Assembly: GCA_002305255.1 (NCBI GenBank)
Contig: DBQN01000057.1
Coordinates: 576-6,462, forward strand
DNA length: 5,887 bases
From: Firmicutes bacterium UBA1393
GTDB taxonomy: Bacteria; Bacillota; DTU025
Direction: 5' to 3'
Position numbers and translations under genes: made by a program. This document shows, one piece after another, positions 1 through 5,261 of this stretch. The notes beneath the pieces were generated by a model. It did no database searches, was not told the DNA's origin, and saw only the letters and a program-made list of their open reading frames with translations. The stretch's first letter is position 1. Every line of letters begins with the position of its first letter.

Positions 1-203
1 GGAGCTCCCACAGCCGACACCGTGAGCAACACCGCATCATCGGGCACGTCATCGATGTCTACCAGCACGACGTCGCCGACCAGCAGCGCCGCCTCACCGG
101 CCTTCATGCCCTTGTCGGGCGCACCGCCGCCTCCGCCGCCATAGAAGCTTCCGCCGACTACTGCACAATGCAGGTCGTGGCTGTCAAGTTTCATCCTGCT
201 CAA
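1..203 (-). CDS. DUF917 (S-methyl-thiohydantoin desulfurase-like) protein, N-terminal part, cut by window edge
   Basis: Only the first ~67 codons are present; the rest lies beyond position 1. The glycine-rich run SFYGGGGGGAPDKG, followed by a VGDVVLVDIDDVPDDA segment and VSAVGA, matches the N-terminal pattern of the DUF917 family. In that family a GGGGG loop precedes a 'v.lvd.de.pdd.....v..mGaP' stretch. Family members sit beside hydantoinase/racemase genes, and some are described as S-methyl-thiohydantoin desulfurases; the exact reaction here is unknown. Start choice: a TTG at 203-201 lies 7 bases from a GGAGGTG site (211-217). The ATG at 194-192 (MKLDSHDL...) is 13 bases or more from any Shine-Dalgarno core. 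I prefer TTG, but the ATG is a real alternative, 9 bases shorter. The gene starts 22 bases after the racemase stop, so it is in the same operon. Confidence 0.8.
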   Translation of the reverse strand, partial: MSRMKLDSHDLHCAVVGGSFYGGGGGGAPDKGMKAGEAALLVGDVVLVDIDDVPDDAVLLTVSAVGA

Positions 204-207
204 TCCA

Positions 208-217
208 CTCCACCTCC
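208..217 (-). promoter_or_regulatory. Ribosome binding site of the DUF917 gene (decides between TTG and ATG start)
   Basis: The minus strand reads GGAGGTGGAG. Its GGAGGTG core is 7 bases from the TTG at 203 but 16 from the ATG at 194. The second GGAG is 4 bases from the TTG and 13 from the ATG. Spacing therefore favours the TTG start. Confidence 0.6.
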
Positions 218-225
218 ACAATCAT

Positions 226-885
226 CTAGACTGGCCGGCAGGCCAGCTGCACTGCCTCGAAGGTGAGCAGCGCCTCGGCCATCACCGGATCCACCACCAT
301 GACGCCGGTCACCTCTGCTATTCGCCGCGCTGCGCCTATCGTTGACATCCCCGTGCACGCCAATGCCACCACATCGACTCCGCGGGTTTTCAGGTCGCGC
401 GCCGCTGCGTCGAGCGCGGCCGCCCCGGCGGGCGTCATCAGGTCGAGGGTCGTGTGCACGCCAGGCGGCTGGACGTAGGCTGCAAGGGCATCGCCCAACA
501 CCGCGCTCATGGCGAGGGGGATGTCAGGAGTTATGCCGAGGGAGCCCACCGAGCGGCCCAGCCCCATGGCCACGGCTGCGCAGGCGCGGCCGGCGCCTAT
601 GACTGGGATCGACACGGCGCGGCGGGCCTGGTCGACTCCGGGATCCCCCGCGCAGCTGACTATGACGGCGTCGTATCCTTCCTTCTCGAACTCGACGGCG
701 AGGGCCGCCACCAGCGGAGCAGCCGTGCGCTCGGTCTTTTCGTCGTGAACCCCTGAAGGGTGGTCAGGAATGCATCTCGATGTAACCTGGAGTGACGGGA
801 ACCGCTCCATCATCAGACGTCCGTGGGTTTCAAGCAGACCGGTGTCAGAAGTGGTCAGAACACGTATCAATCCGATCTTCGGCAA
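226..885 (-). CDS. Aspartate/glutamate/hydantoin racemase-family protein
   Basis: This is a 219-residue cytoplasmic protein of the Asp/Glu/hydantoin racemase superfamily, which uses two cysteines as acid/base catalysts to invert a stereocentre by proton transfer. The N-terminal strand KIGLIRVLT (residues 3-11) is typical. The first catalytic Cys is at about residue 78 in VIVSCAGDPGV; the second is at about 177 in VVALACTGMSTIG. IPVIGAG (93-99) and SLGIT (115-119) are further family landmarks, and the length is usual. Both cysteines are present, so it should be active. The start is TTG at 885-883, backed by AAGGGGGG 7 bases upstream; the next in-frame Met is residue 25, past the conserved first strand, so TTG must be right. 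It lies between a transporter and a DUF917 gene, which suggests a hydantoin- or amide-type substrate over plain amino acid racemisation. Substrate not shown. Confidence 0.88.
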   Translation of the reverse strand: MPKIGLIRVLTTSDTGLLETHGRLMMERFPSLQVTSRCIPDHPSGVHDEKTERTAAPLVAALAVEFEKEGYDAVIVSCAGDPGVDQARRAVSIPVIGAGRACAAVAMGLGRSVGSLGITPDIPLAMSAVLGDALAAYVQPPGVHTTLDLMTPAGAAALDAAARDLKTRGVDVVALACTGMSTIGAARRIAEVTGVMVVDPVMAEALLTFEAVQLACRPV

Positions 886-892
886 TCTGCTG

Positions 893-900
893 CCCCCCTT
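893..900 (-). promoter_or_regulatory. Ribosome binding site of the racemase gene
   Basis: The minus strand reads AAGGGGGG, 7 bases before the TTG at 885. It supports the non-ATG start. Confidence 0.6.
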
Positions 901-909
901 CTATACCTT

Positions 910-923
910 CTATGATGGAACCC
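910..923 (-). repeat. Shared intergenic motif, copy 1 (before racemase)
   Basis: The plus strand reads CTATGATGGAACCC. The same motif with a 3-base insertion (CTATG-TGA-ATGGAACCC) occurs at 2688-2704 upstream of the transporter. This copy begins about 25 bases upstream of the TTG start. Possible common control site. Confidence 0.45.
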
Positions 924-1035
924 GAATGAACAGAGACGGACAGATACGCCAGCACCTGTCCATCCCTGTGATGTTAGCCATAGACACCAGACACCATGTG
1001 CCAGGTCAGACACTGTGCGTTTCAGCAACTATGCC

Positions 1036-2619
1036 TTATATGAAGGTCTTGACGATCGCGCTTACGAAGCCGTAGATGCCGTCGCCGGCGATGAGACCGG
1101 CCTCCCGCACCTCCATCGGCTCGGTGCCGATGATGAGACGAACCACTACAGCAGCAAGAACACCCAGGCCGTATATGGGGTTCTTGATCAGAAGCCCTGT
1201 GGCGAACAGGATGCCGAGGGCCTTGCCGGATCCGCCCACAGCTTGGAGCACGGCGCCGGGTATGGCCCAGATTACGAGCTGCCTCAGGATCGAAGGATCC
1301 GCGCCGGCCCTGATGGTCGTTGCGAACACGCGGCTCACAGGAGGAAGCAGATCCATCTTGAAGTGCATGTTCATGAAGAGCAGCACGACAACGGTGGCCA
1401 CGATTCCGCCTATGGCCTCAGAGATGAACTGCTGCCTGCGCCCGGCGAGCTCATAGGCGGGATCCTTTCCCTTGCCTCTGAGCATCCAGCCTGTCTTCAG
1501 GTCATACCCCAGGTCGGCAAGGCAGGGGCCGGTTGATGTAGTATAGCCGGTGAGCAGTGCCAGCGGGACCGCGGGTATCTTGAGGAACACGCCTATGGTG
1601 AGGAAGATCACCGTTATGGCGAAGCCGGGGAACCAGCCGGAATGCATGGCCGACATGCCCACCAGCACCGTCGACACCAGCGCAGAGAAGCCCGCGTAGA
1701 TCAGCCACACAATGAGCTGGCCTATTGATACAGAGCTGAGGATGCCGGATATAAGCGCCAGGGCAAGAGCTCCAAGGAGGAACAGCACTCCTGACTCTGC
1801 AAACGCCTTCGGGATCTCACGCGCGCTCACTGTGGCGCCCTGCCCGTCGGCATCCTGCCCTGATTCCTGACTCTTGTAGCCTTTGATGATGATGGTTGTC
1901 GCCTGTATGAGCGAGACGATGCCGGCGCCTATCATCACTCCGTGCGGGATGTAGGTAGTGCCGAGATCGAGACCGTTGAACAGCGAGGTGCTGTAGCCCC
2001 TCACTATGAGACCGATTCCCAGCGCAGCCATGGCGAAGATGTTGGCGATGAACACGATGCCGACTCCGGCCATGGGAAGGCCGAAGTAAGAGCCGACGGC
2101 ACCTACCACTATGCCCTCCAGGAGACGGCGTGCACGCTTTCCGCCCTGGTCGCCCGCGACTATGGCCTCAGCTGTAGCCACGCCGGGCGGCCATGCTCCG
2201 GATGCAGGGAACAGCGGAGTATCGTACGTGCGCCAGATGAGATACATGTCCACGAGCATTCCGATGGCAGAGCCGATGGCCATGGGCACTATCAGCCTGG
2301 TCTCGCCCATGACCCAGAGGATTCCGACTGACAGCAGCAGGCAGTTGGCGGCGCCGAATCCGGCAGCCGAGGTCATGGTCTGCACGAGGTTCTGCCGCTC
2401 GAGTGACCTGAACTTCCGGAAAGACTCAATCGGCACCCTCGCAATCGCCATGGCGACCACGGCTCCGATGATAGAGGTGTTTGGAGTAATACCGAGCTTG
2501 GAGATGATCTGCATGCAGATGGCGCCCGACAGGGCAGCCATGAGCACACTCACAATGAGCGTGCTCGGTTCCAGAGCACTGACGTGAATTGGTCCCTTGT
2601 TCGTTGCATTATTACTCAC
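1036..2619 (-). CDS. OPT/YSL-family (oligopeptide transporter family) membrane protein
   Basis: This is a 527-residue polytopic inner-membrane protein with about a dozen or more hydrophobic segments (for example 20-40, 46-61, 87-105, 168-205, 225-245, 277-297, 302-320, 330-352, 401-418, 448-475, 482-497). OPT landmarks are all present: SIIGAVVAMAIARVP (49-63), WPPGVATAEAI (143-153), GPCLADLGYDLKTGWML (364-380) and AGLIAGDGIYG (507-517). OPT proteins import small peptides or metal chelates, probably driven by an ion gradient. At 527 residues it belongs to the shorter bacterial group rather than the ~650-residue one. The start is GTG at 2619-2617 with GGGGGAGGG 6 bases upstream; the next Met is residue 27, inside the first membrane segment. 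A polar loop (about 246-270) is the probable inter-half linker. Its place after a PucR regulator and before racemase and DUF917 genes suggests it imports their substrate (inference). Confidence 0.9.
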   Translation of the reverse strand: MSNNATNKGPIHVSALEPSTLIVSVLMAALSGAICMQIISKLGITPNTSIIGAVVAMAIARVPIESFRKFRSLERQNLVQTMTSAAGFGAANCLLLSVGILWVMGETRLIVPMAIGSAIGMLVDMYLIWRTYDTPLFPASGAWPPGVATAEAIVAGDQGGKRARRLLEGIVVGAVGSYFGLPMAGVGIVFIANIFAMAALGIGLIVRGYSTSLFNGLDLGTTYIPHGVMIGAGIVSLIQATTIIIKGYKSQESGQDADGQGATVSAREIPKAFAESGVLFLLGALALALISGILSSVSIGQLIVWLIYAGFSALVSTVLVGMSAMHSGWFPGFAITVIFLTIGVFLKIPAVPLALLTGYTTSTGPCLADLGYDLKTGWMLRGKGKDPAYELAGRRQQFISEAIGGIVATVVVLLFMNMHFKMDLLPPVSRVFATTIRAGADPSILRQLVIWAIPGAVLQAVGGSGKALGILFATGLLIKNPIYGLGVLAAVVVRLIIGTEPMEVREAGLIAGDGIYGFVSAIVKTFI

Positions 2620-2625
2620 AGATAT

Positions 2626-2634
2626 CCCTCCCCC
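2626..2634 (-). promoter_or_regulatory. Ribosome binding site of the OPT transporter gene
   Basis: The minus strand reads GGGGGAGGG, 6 bases before the GTG at 2619. This strong site supports the GTG start. Confidence 0.65.
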
Positions 2635-2687
2635 GTTGGTATTGCCGAAGCACTTCCTCTGTTATTTCTCTCTTTACATGAACAATC

Positions 2688-2704
2688 CTATGTGAATGGA
2701 ACCC
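2688..2704 (-). repeat. Shared intergenic motif, copy 2 (before transporter)
   Basis: The plus strand reads CTATGTGAATGGAACCC. It matches the copy at 910-923 in 14 bases, with a 3-base TGA insertion. It lies about 70-85 bases upstream of the transporter start, between the palindrome (2722-2740) and the ribosome binding site, where a promoter or operator would be expected. Confidence 0.45.
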
Positions 2705-2721
2705 AAAAGGCGGCATGCTCC

Positions 2722-2740
2722 ATGGTGCATGATGCACAAT
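2722..2740. promoter_or_regulatory. Palindrome upstream of the transporter: candidate regulator binding site
   Basis: GTGCAT-G-ATGCAC (2725-2737) is a perfect 6+6 dyad around one base. The outer AT pairs extend it to 19 bases with one mismatched pair. A second small dyad, CATG-CTC-CATG, abuts it at 2714-2724. The site lies about 105 bases upstream of the transporter GTG, in the only gap between the regulator and its likely target. It is suitable for a dimeric activator such as PucR, but no known PucR box was matched, so the link is inference. Confidence 0.45.
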
Positions 2741-2798
2741 CGGAGGAGGGCGTATTGTGTGTCACGGCTTGGAGGGAAAACGGACTGGACCAGCAGAA

Positions 2799-4334
2799 TT
2801 AGTCGTGGGCAAGCTTTGATAGGATCATGGCCGCCATCGCCAGACGCAGCCTGAACTGCGTTTCGGGATCGCGGATATCATACTGGAGTATCTTCTCAAT
2901 GCGCCTGAGGCGGTAGTCCAGGGTATTCCGGTGGATGAATATCTTCTCAGCAGCGGACTTCAACTCGCCACCTGACTCGAGGAACGCCCGCAACGTTTCC
3001 AGGAGTACTCCTCCTTCGCGTCCTTCGCGGCGGAGGGCGCCCAACTCAGCCTCAGCAAAGGCACCAAGGGCCCTGGCGTCGAGCTTCTGTAGCATCAGAT
3101 ACGGCGCCAGCGACGCATACGATACTGCCTTGCCCGCGCCATAGACGGCTCGGCCCAGTTCCAGCGCCCTGCTTGCCTGTGAGTAAGCCAGGGCAAGCGA
3201 TCCGGAGCCCGTCAGCTGCTCGCTTATTCCTATGCTGAGCGGCGCGCGGGCCTCCACGGAAACCTGAATCAGGCTGTCGGCTAACGCGAGGACCTCGCCG
3301 GCAGCGGCGGTACGAATCCCGGTGATAATGTACACAGCTTTGCCTTCATACTGGAGGTAGCTGATCCTGAGCCCCGCCCGCTCACCCGAACGGTCATGCT
3401 CGCGACAGACTACCTTGCGGAGCAGGTGATCGCAGGCGCCGGAGGATTCGTCGCCGTCATGTGAGGCGACCATGACGACGTATGGACGGTCGAGCTCTAT
3501 GCCGAGCATCCTCGCTTTCGCCGCCGTGGACTCAGAGGTGAGCTGCTCGCCTCTTAACACTTCGCCGAGGAAATCAGACCTCAACCTGAACTCTGTCTCG
3601 CGTATTGCCCGCAGCCTGAGCATCTCGAGCCCGACGGCGACGGCCGCCTGTTCGGCCCACGTCCGCTCAGTCTCACTCAATGGGCCGGCTGAACCTGGCT
3701 CCACCAGCAATGTGGCCATGAGGTTCCCGGCACCCACGACCGGGAACACCTCAACACCCGATTGGGGGCCGCGGGGTGGCTCGCTCTCATCAGTTGTGGC
3801 GAGCACTCTCAGATCGTGATCTACCACGTGCACAGATCGACCCAGCATGCGCCCGAGCTCGCGGACGACAGGACCCATGCCCGTGCCCTCCAGCACGAGG
3901 CTGACCATGCGCCCCAGGATGTCGGCAGTTCGGCTGGCGGCCGGAGCTGCGTCATTCAGCAGCGCCGTCACCAGCGGATGCGTGATGTCGATGAACGGCA
4001 CGTCAGGAGGGACGTCGATTAACGGCAGTCCGACCTCGTTCGCGGCGGCGATCATGTGTGTGGGCATGGCTCCGAGGAAGCGCGACGGCTTCACCGCCAG
4101 CGCAGCCGCGTTGTCGGCAGCCAGGCGCCGCACCAGGCGCACCTGACCCTCGGGGTCGTCGCGCAAGGCGTAAGCGCACGTAATGACGAACTCATGCGGC
4201 CTGATCCAGCCGGTAACATCAGGCACCTCCATGATGTCTACGCAGCTTATGGGCGCATCGAGCCCGGCTTCGCCCGCGACCAGAGTCGCGCGCTTCAGCT
4301 CTCCTATGGACAGGGCGTCGCGAACAGTGATCAT
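2799..4334 (-). CDS. PucR-family transcriptional regulator
   Basis: This 511-residue cytoplasmic DNA-binding protein has the full architecture of the family. The N-terminal PucR (purine catabolism regulator-like) domain covers residues ~5-127 (TVRDAL...DIMEVPDVTGWIRPHEFVI...PLIDVPPDVPFIDI). A GAF-like sensory region follows at ~135-245. A CdaR GGDEF-like domain lies at ~280-400, ending in the typical SIGISEQLTG...AYSQASRALELG. The C-terminal helix-turn-helix is at ~444-503 with the signature IHRNTLDYRLRRIEKIL. The length is usual and the gene looks intact. It starts with ATG at 4334-4332; GGAG lies 10 bases upstream. Family members activate uptake and breakdown genes for purines and other nitrogen compounds, often those next to them. 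Here the next gene downstream on the same strand is the OPT transporter, so it probably controls the transporter-racemase-DUF917 genes. The ligand is unknown; 'PucR' names the family, not proof of purine sensing. Confidence 0.92.
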   Translation of the reverse strand: MITVRDALSIGELKRATLVAGEAGLDAPISCVDIMEVPDVTGWIRPHEFVITCAYALRDDPEGQVRLVRRLAADNAAALAVKPSRFLGAMPTHMIAAANEVGLPLIDVPPDVPFIDITHPLVTALLNDAAPAASRTADILGRMVSLVLEGTGMGPVVRELGRMLGRSVHVVDHDLRVLATTDESEPPRGPQSGVEVFPVVGAGNLMATLLVEPGSAGPLSETERTWAEQAAVAVGLEMLRLRAIRETEFRLRSDFLGEVLRGEQLTSESTAAKARMLGIELDRPYVVMVASHDGDESSGACDHLLRKVVCREHDRSGERAGLRISYLQYEGKAVYIITGIRTAAAGEVLALADSLIQVSVEARAPLSIGISEQLTGSGSLALAYSQASRALELGRAVYGAGKAVSYASLAPYLMLQKLDARALGAFAEAELGALRREGREGGVLLETLRAFLESGGELKSAAEKIFIHRNTLDYRLRRIEKILQYDIRDPETQFRLRLAMAAMILSKLAHD

Positions 4335-4380
4335 CCCAGATCATCTCCGGCAGATAGTCGGCGGCAGGCTGGTGTCGTTC

Positions 4381-4386
4381 ATTCTA
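4381..4386 (-). promoter_or_regulatory. Weak candidate -10 box for the regulator gene
   Basis: The minus strand reads TAGAAT (preceded by GATAATG), 46 bases upstream of the regulator ATG. No good -35 hexamer stands 16-18 bases further up, where AAAAGG is found, so the call is tentative. Confidence 0.25.
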
Positions 4387-4410
4387 CATTATCCTGCAAA
4401 GTCCCTTTTC

Positions 4411-4435
4411 GGGCTGGGTGGGGGCGGGGGTTGGG
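4411..4435 (+). other. G-quadruplex-type motif upstream of the regulator gene
   Basis: Five G-runs occur in 25 bases on the plus strand: GGG, GGG, GGGGG, GGGGG, GGG with loops CT, T, C and TT. This satisfies the usual G3+N1-7 rule for an intramolecular quadruplex. It sits about 77-101 bases upstream of the regulator start, just upstream of the weak -10 box. The minus strand is correspondingly C-rich. Function is inferred only. Confidence 0.5.
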
Positions 4436-4462
4436 AGTGAGCGCGGAGCCGATTGCATGTCG

Positions 4463-4479
4463 ACCGGGGTCAACCCGGT
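4463..4479. repeat. Short inverted repeat upstream of the regulator gene
   Basis: ACCGGG-GTCAA-CCCGGT is a perfect 6-bp stem with a 5-base loop, about 130-145 bases upstream of the regulator start. No T-run follows on either strand. It could be an operator or chance; in GC-rich DNA such short stems are common. Confidence 0.3.
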
Positions 4480-4633
4480 GCACAGATACAACCGAGTCAG
4501 TCATTGATGGATGGCGCAAACGACTGCCGTCAGCTATCGTCCCTCCGGGTATGGGCTGACCTGGAAGGCTGCACGCCGGAATCCTTAACATCCGCGTTAC
4601 CAACGCTTCACGAGCCCGTACGCAGAAATGCGA

Positions 4634-4660
4634 GGAACCCGGCCAACTGAGCCGGGTTCC
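4634..4660 (-). terminator. Strong hairpin after the DUF2283 gene: probable terminator without a clear T-run
   Basis: GGAACCCGGC (4634-4643) pairs perfectly with GCCGGGTTCC (4651-4660) around a 7-base loop. GAG/CTC flanks can lengthen the stem past one bulged base. It lies 16 bases beyond the DUF2283 stop in the direction of transcription. The following minus-strand sequence (TCGCATTTCTGC) has only a broken T-tract, so it may be a weak or factor-assisted terminator, or a 3'-end stabiliser. Confidence 0.55.
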
Positions 4661-4675
4661 CTCATGGGCACGTAT

Positions 4676-4933
4676 CTACAAGGCCCTTGCCACCGCACCC
4701 AAGTCAATTGGGACTGGAAAACTGAGCGAGGTCAGGGCCCCCGAAGCCCGGCGGTGCCTGAACGCAAGAACAGTAACCCCAGTGAAAGCTCCATCATCAA
4801 ACGCATAACGAAACAGCACACCCGTCTCCGGTTCCTCACAGTACGAAGGACGAGGCGTACCTATCGATACGTAGAGGACATCGCCCTTTGGATCGTGATT
4901 GACGTCTAGCTTTTCCGTCGCGACGTCTCTCAT
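4676..4933 (-). CDS. DUF2283-family small protein, possible orphan antitoxin-like partner
   Basis: This 85-residue soluble protein carries the DUF2283 pattern: an N-terminal 'D...DPKGDVLYVSIG' strand pair (residues 10-25), acidic SYCEEPETGVLFRY (30-43) and a hydrophobic TGVTVLAF strand (51-58). A ~25-residue tail (RRASGALTSLSFPVPIDLGAVARAL) extends past the core. It starts with ATG at 4933-4931; GGAGGG is 7 bases upstream, an excellent site. No biochemical function is established for the family. DUF2283 genes are commonly the second gene after a DUF4258/BECR-type nuclease-like gene, and remnants of exactly such a gene lie directly upstream here, overlapping its start in another frame. It looks intact while its partner is broken. 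A hairpin follows the stop. Confidence 0.82.
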   Translation of the reverse strand: MRDVATEKLDVNHDPKGDVLYVSIGTPRPSYCEEPETGVLFRYAFDDGAFTGVTVLAFRHRRASGALTSLSFPVPIDLGAVARAL

Positions 4934-5261
4934 AGATTATCCCTCCGGACATGTCCGATGTGGACAGCTTTCTTGCGATCCACGCAGTGACAACCTCTCC
5001 CTTACCCGCATCCGAAAACCGGACAATCACTTTCATCCACATCCACGGATAGGCTCGCTCCGCGCCGGACTTGAAGTATACGTTACTGTCATCCCCCTGG
5101 GTGCTATAGAGTGTTTAGTCGGCACCATGAACCGTGTTGCGTATTGCAGGAACCCGCACTTCGGGATGTCATATCTGTATGTGTTGCCGGTATGCGCTCC
5201 CAGTCATGAACACGGTGCGGCACAACGGATCGACAGTGCTAAAGATGATGTCGTCGCCTGG
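4836..5261 (-). pseudogene. Decayed BECR/DUF4258-type small nuclease-like gene with two in-frame stops
   Basis: One minus-strand frame reads DDIIFSTVDPLCRTVFMT, then SAYRQHIQI-stop-HPEV, AIRNTVHGAD-stop-TLYST, DDSNVYFKSGA, WMWMKVIVRF and GKGEVVTAWIARKLS. This is the order of the family pattern (DPLGR.V.LT, W.HI...HPE, T...P..vY.S, .Y...G, .KVVV.F, G.VVTAy.t.k). No frameshift is needed. A TGA at 5171-5169 stands where the family often has Arg before HPE (CGA to TGA is one transition), and a TAA at 5117-5115 precedes TLYST. No good start codon or ribosome binding site is seen near DDII, and a TAG at 5264-5262 closes the frame upstream. The only open 3' part is from the ATG at 5042. The frame has also lost its normal end: it runs 98 bases into the DUF2283 gene before stopping at 4836. 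Family naming is from memory of motifs; BECR-type is my best fit. Confidence 0.6.
4941..4957 (-). promoter_or_regulatory. Ribosome binding site and adjoining 12-base palindrome before DUF2283
   Basis: The minus strand has GGAGGG (4941-4946), 7 bases from the DUF2283 ATG. Directly abutting and sharing one base is CGGACATGTCCG (4946-4957), a perfect 12-base palindrome. It lies inside the decayed upstream gene. It could be an operator for self-control, as toxin-antitoxin-like pairs often have, or chance. Confidence 0.45.

Larger units (their letters stand above)
886..1035 (-). other. 150-base gap between transporter and racemase genes; no terminator seen
   Basis: No stem followed by a T-run is visible, so transcription may pass from the transporter into the racemase gene. 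The gap holds a 6-bp inverted repeat GGACAG/CTGTCC (938-943 and 956-961, 12-base spacer). It also holds three AGACAC copies on the plus strand (982-987, 989-994, 1008-1013). A motif at 910-923 is shared with the gap upstream of the transporter. The length and these elements leave room for a secondary promoter or processing site. No convincing -35/-10 pair was found. Confidence 0.4.

Noticed and set aside
1015..1536. 173-codon plus-strand open frame
   Set aside because: It is antisense to the well-supported OPT transporter; its composition (many His, Asp, Gly, Arg) is that of a shadow frame and it has no ribosome binding site.
3472..4559. Several plus-strand open frames of 85-167 codons over and beyond the regulator gene
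   Set aside because: They mirror the codon pattern of the PucR-family gene on the minus strand; no domain is recognisable.
4379..4603. 74-codon minus-strand frame just upstream of the regulator
   Set aside because: It lacks a recognisable domain and a good ribosome binding site, and it covers the G-run and inverted repeat; composition is Pro/Arg-rich like random GC-rich DNA.
5169..5171. TGA in the nuclease-like frame read as a recoded (selenocysteine) codon
   Set aside because: A second in-frame stop (TAA) follows, the expected residue is Arg rather than Cys, no clear downstream stem-loop of the required kind was seen, and the start codon is also missing. Decay is simpler.
5100..5220. Frameshift explanation for the nuclease-like gene, using WERIPATHTDM in another frame
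   Set aside because: The frame with SAYRQHIQI-stop-HPEV keeps the exact HI-3-HPE spacing and stays in phase with both flanks, so two nonsense changes explain the data better than a frameshift.
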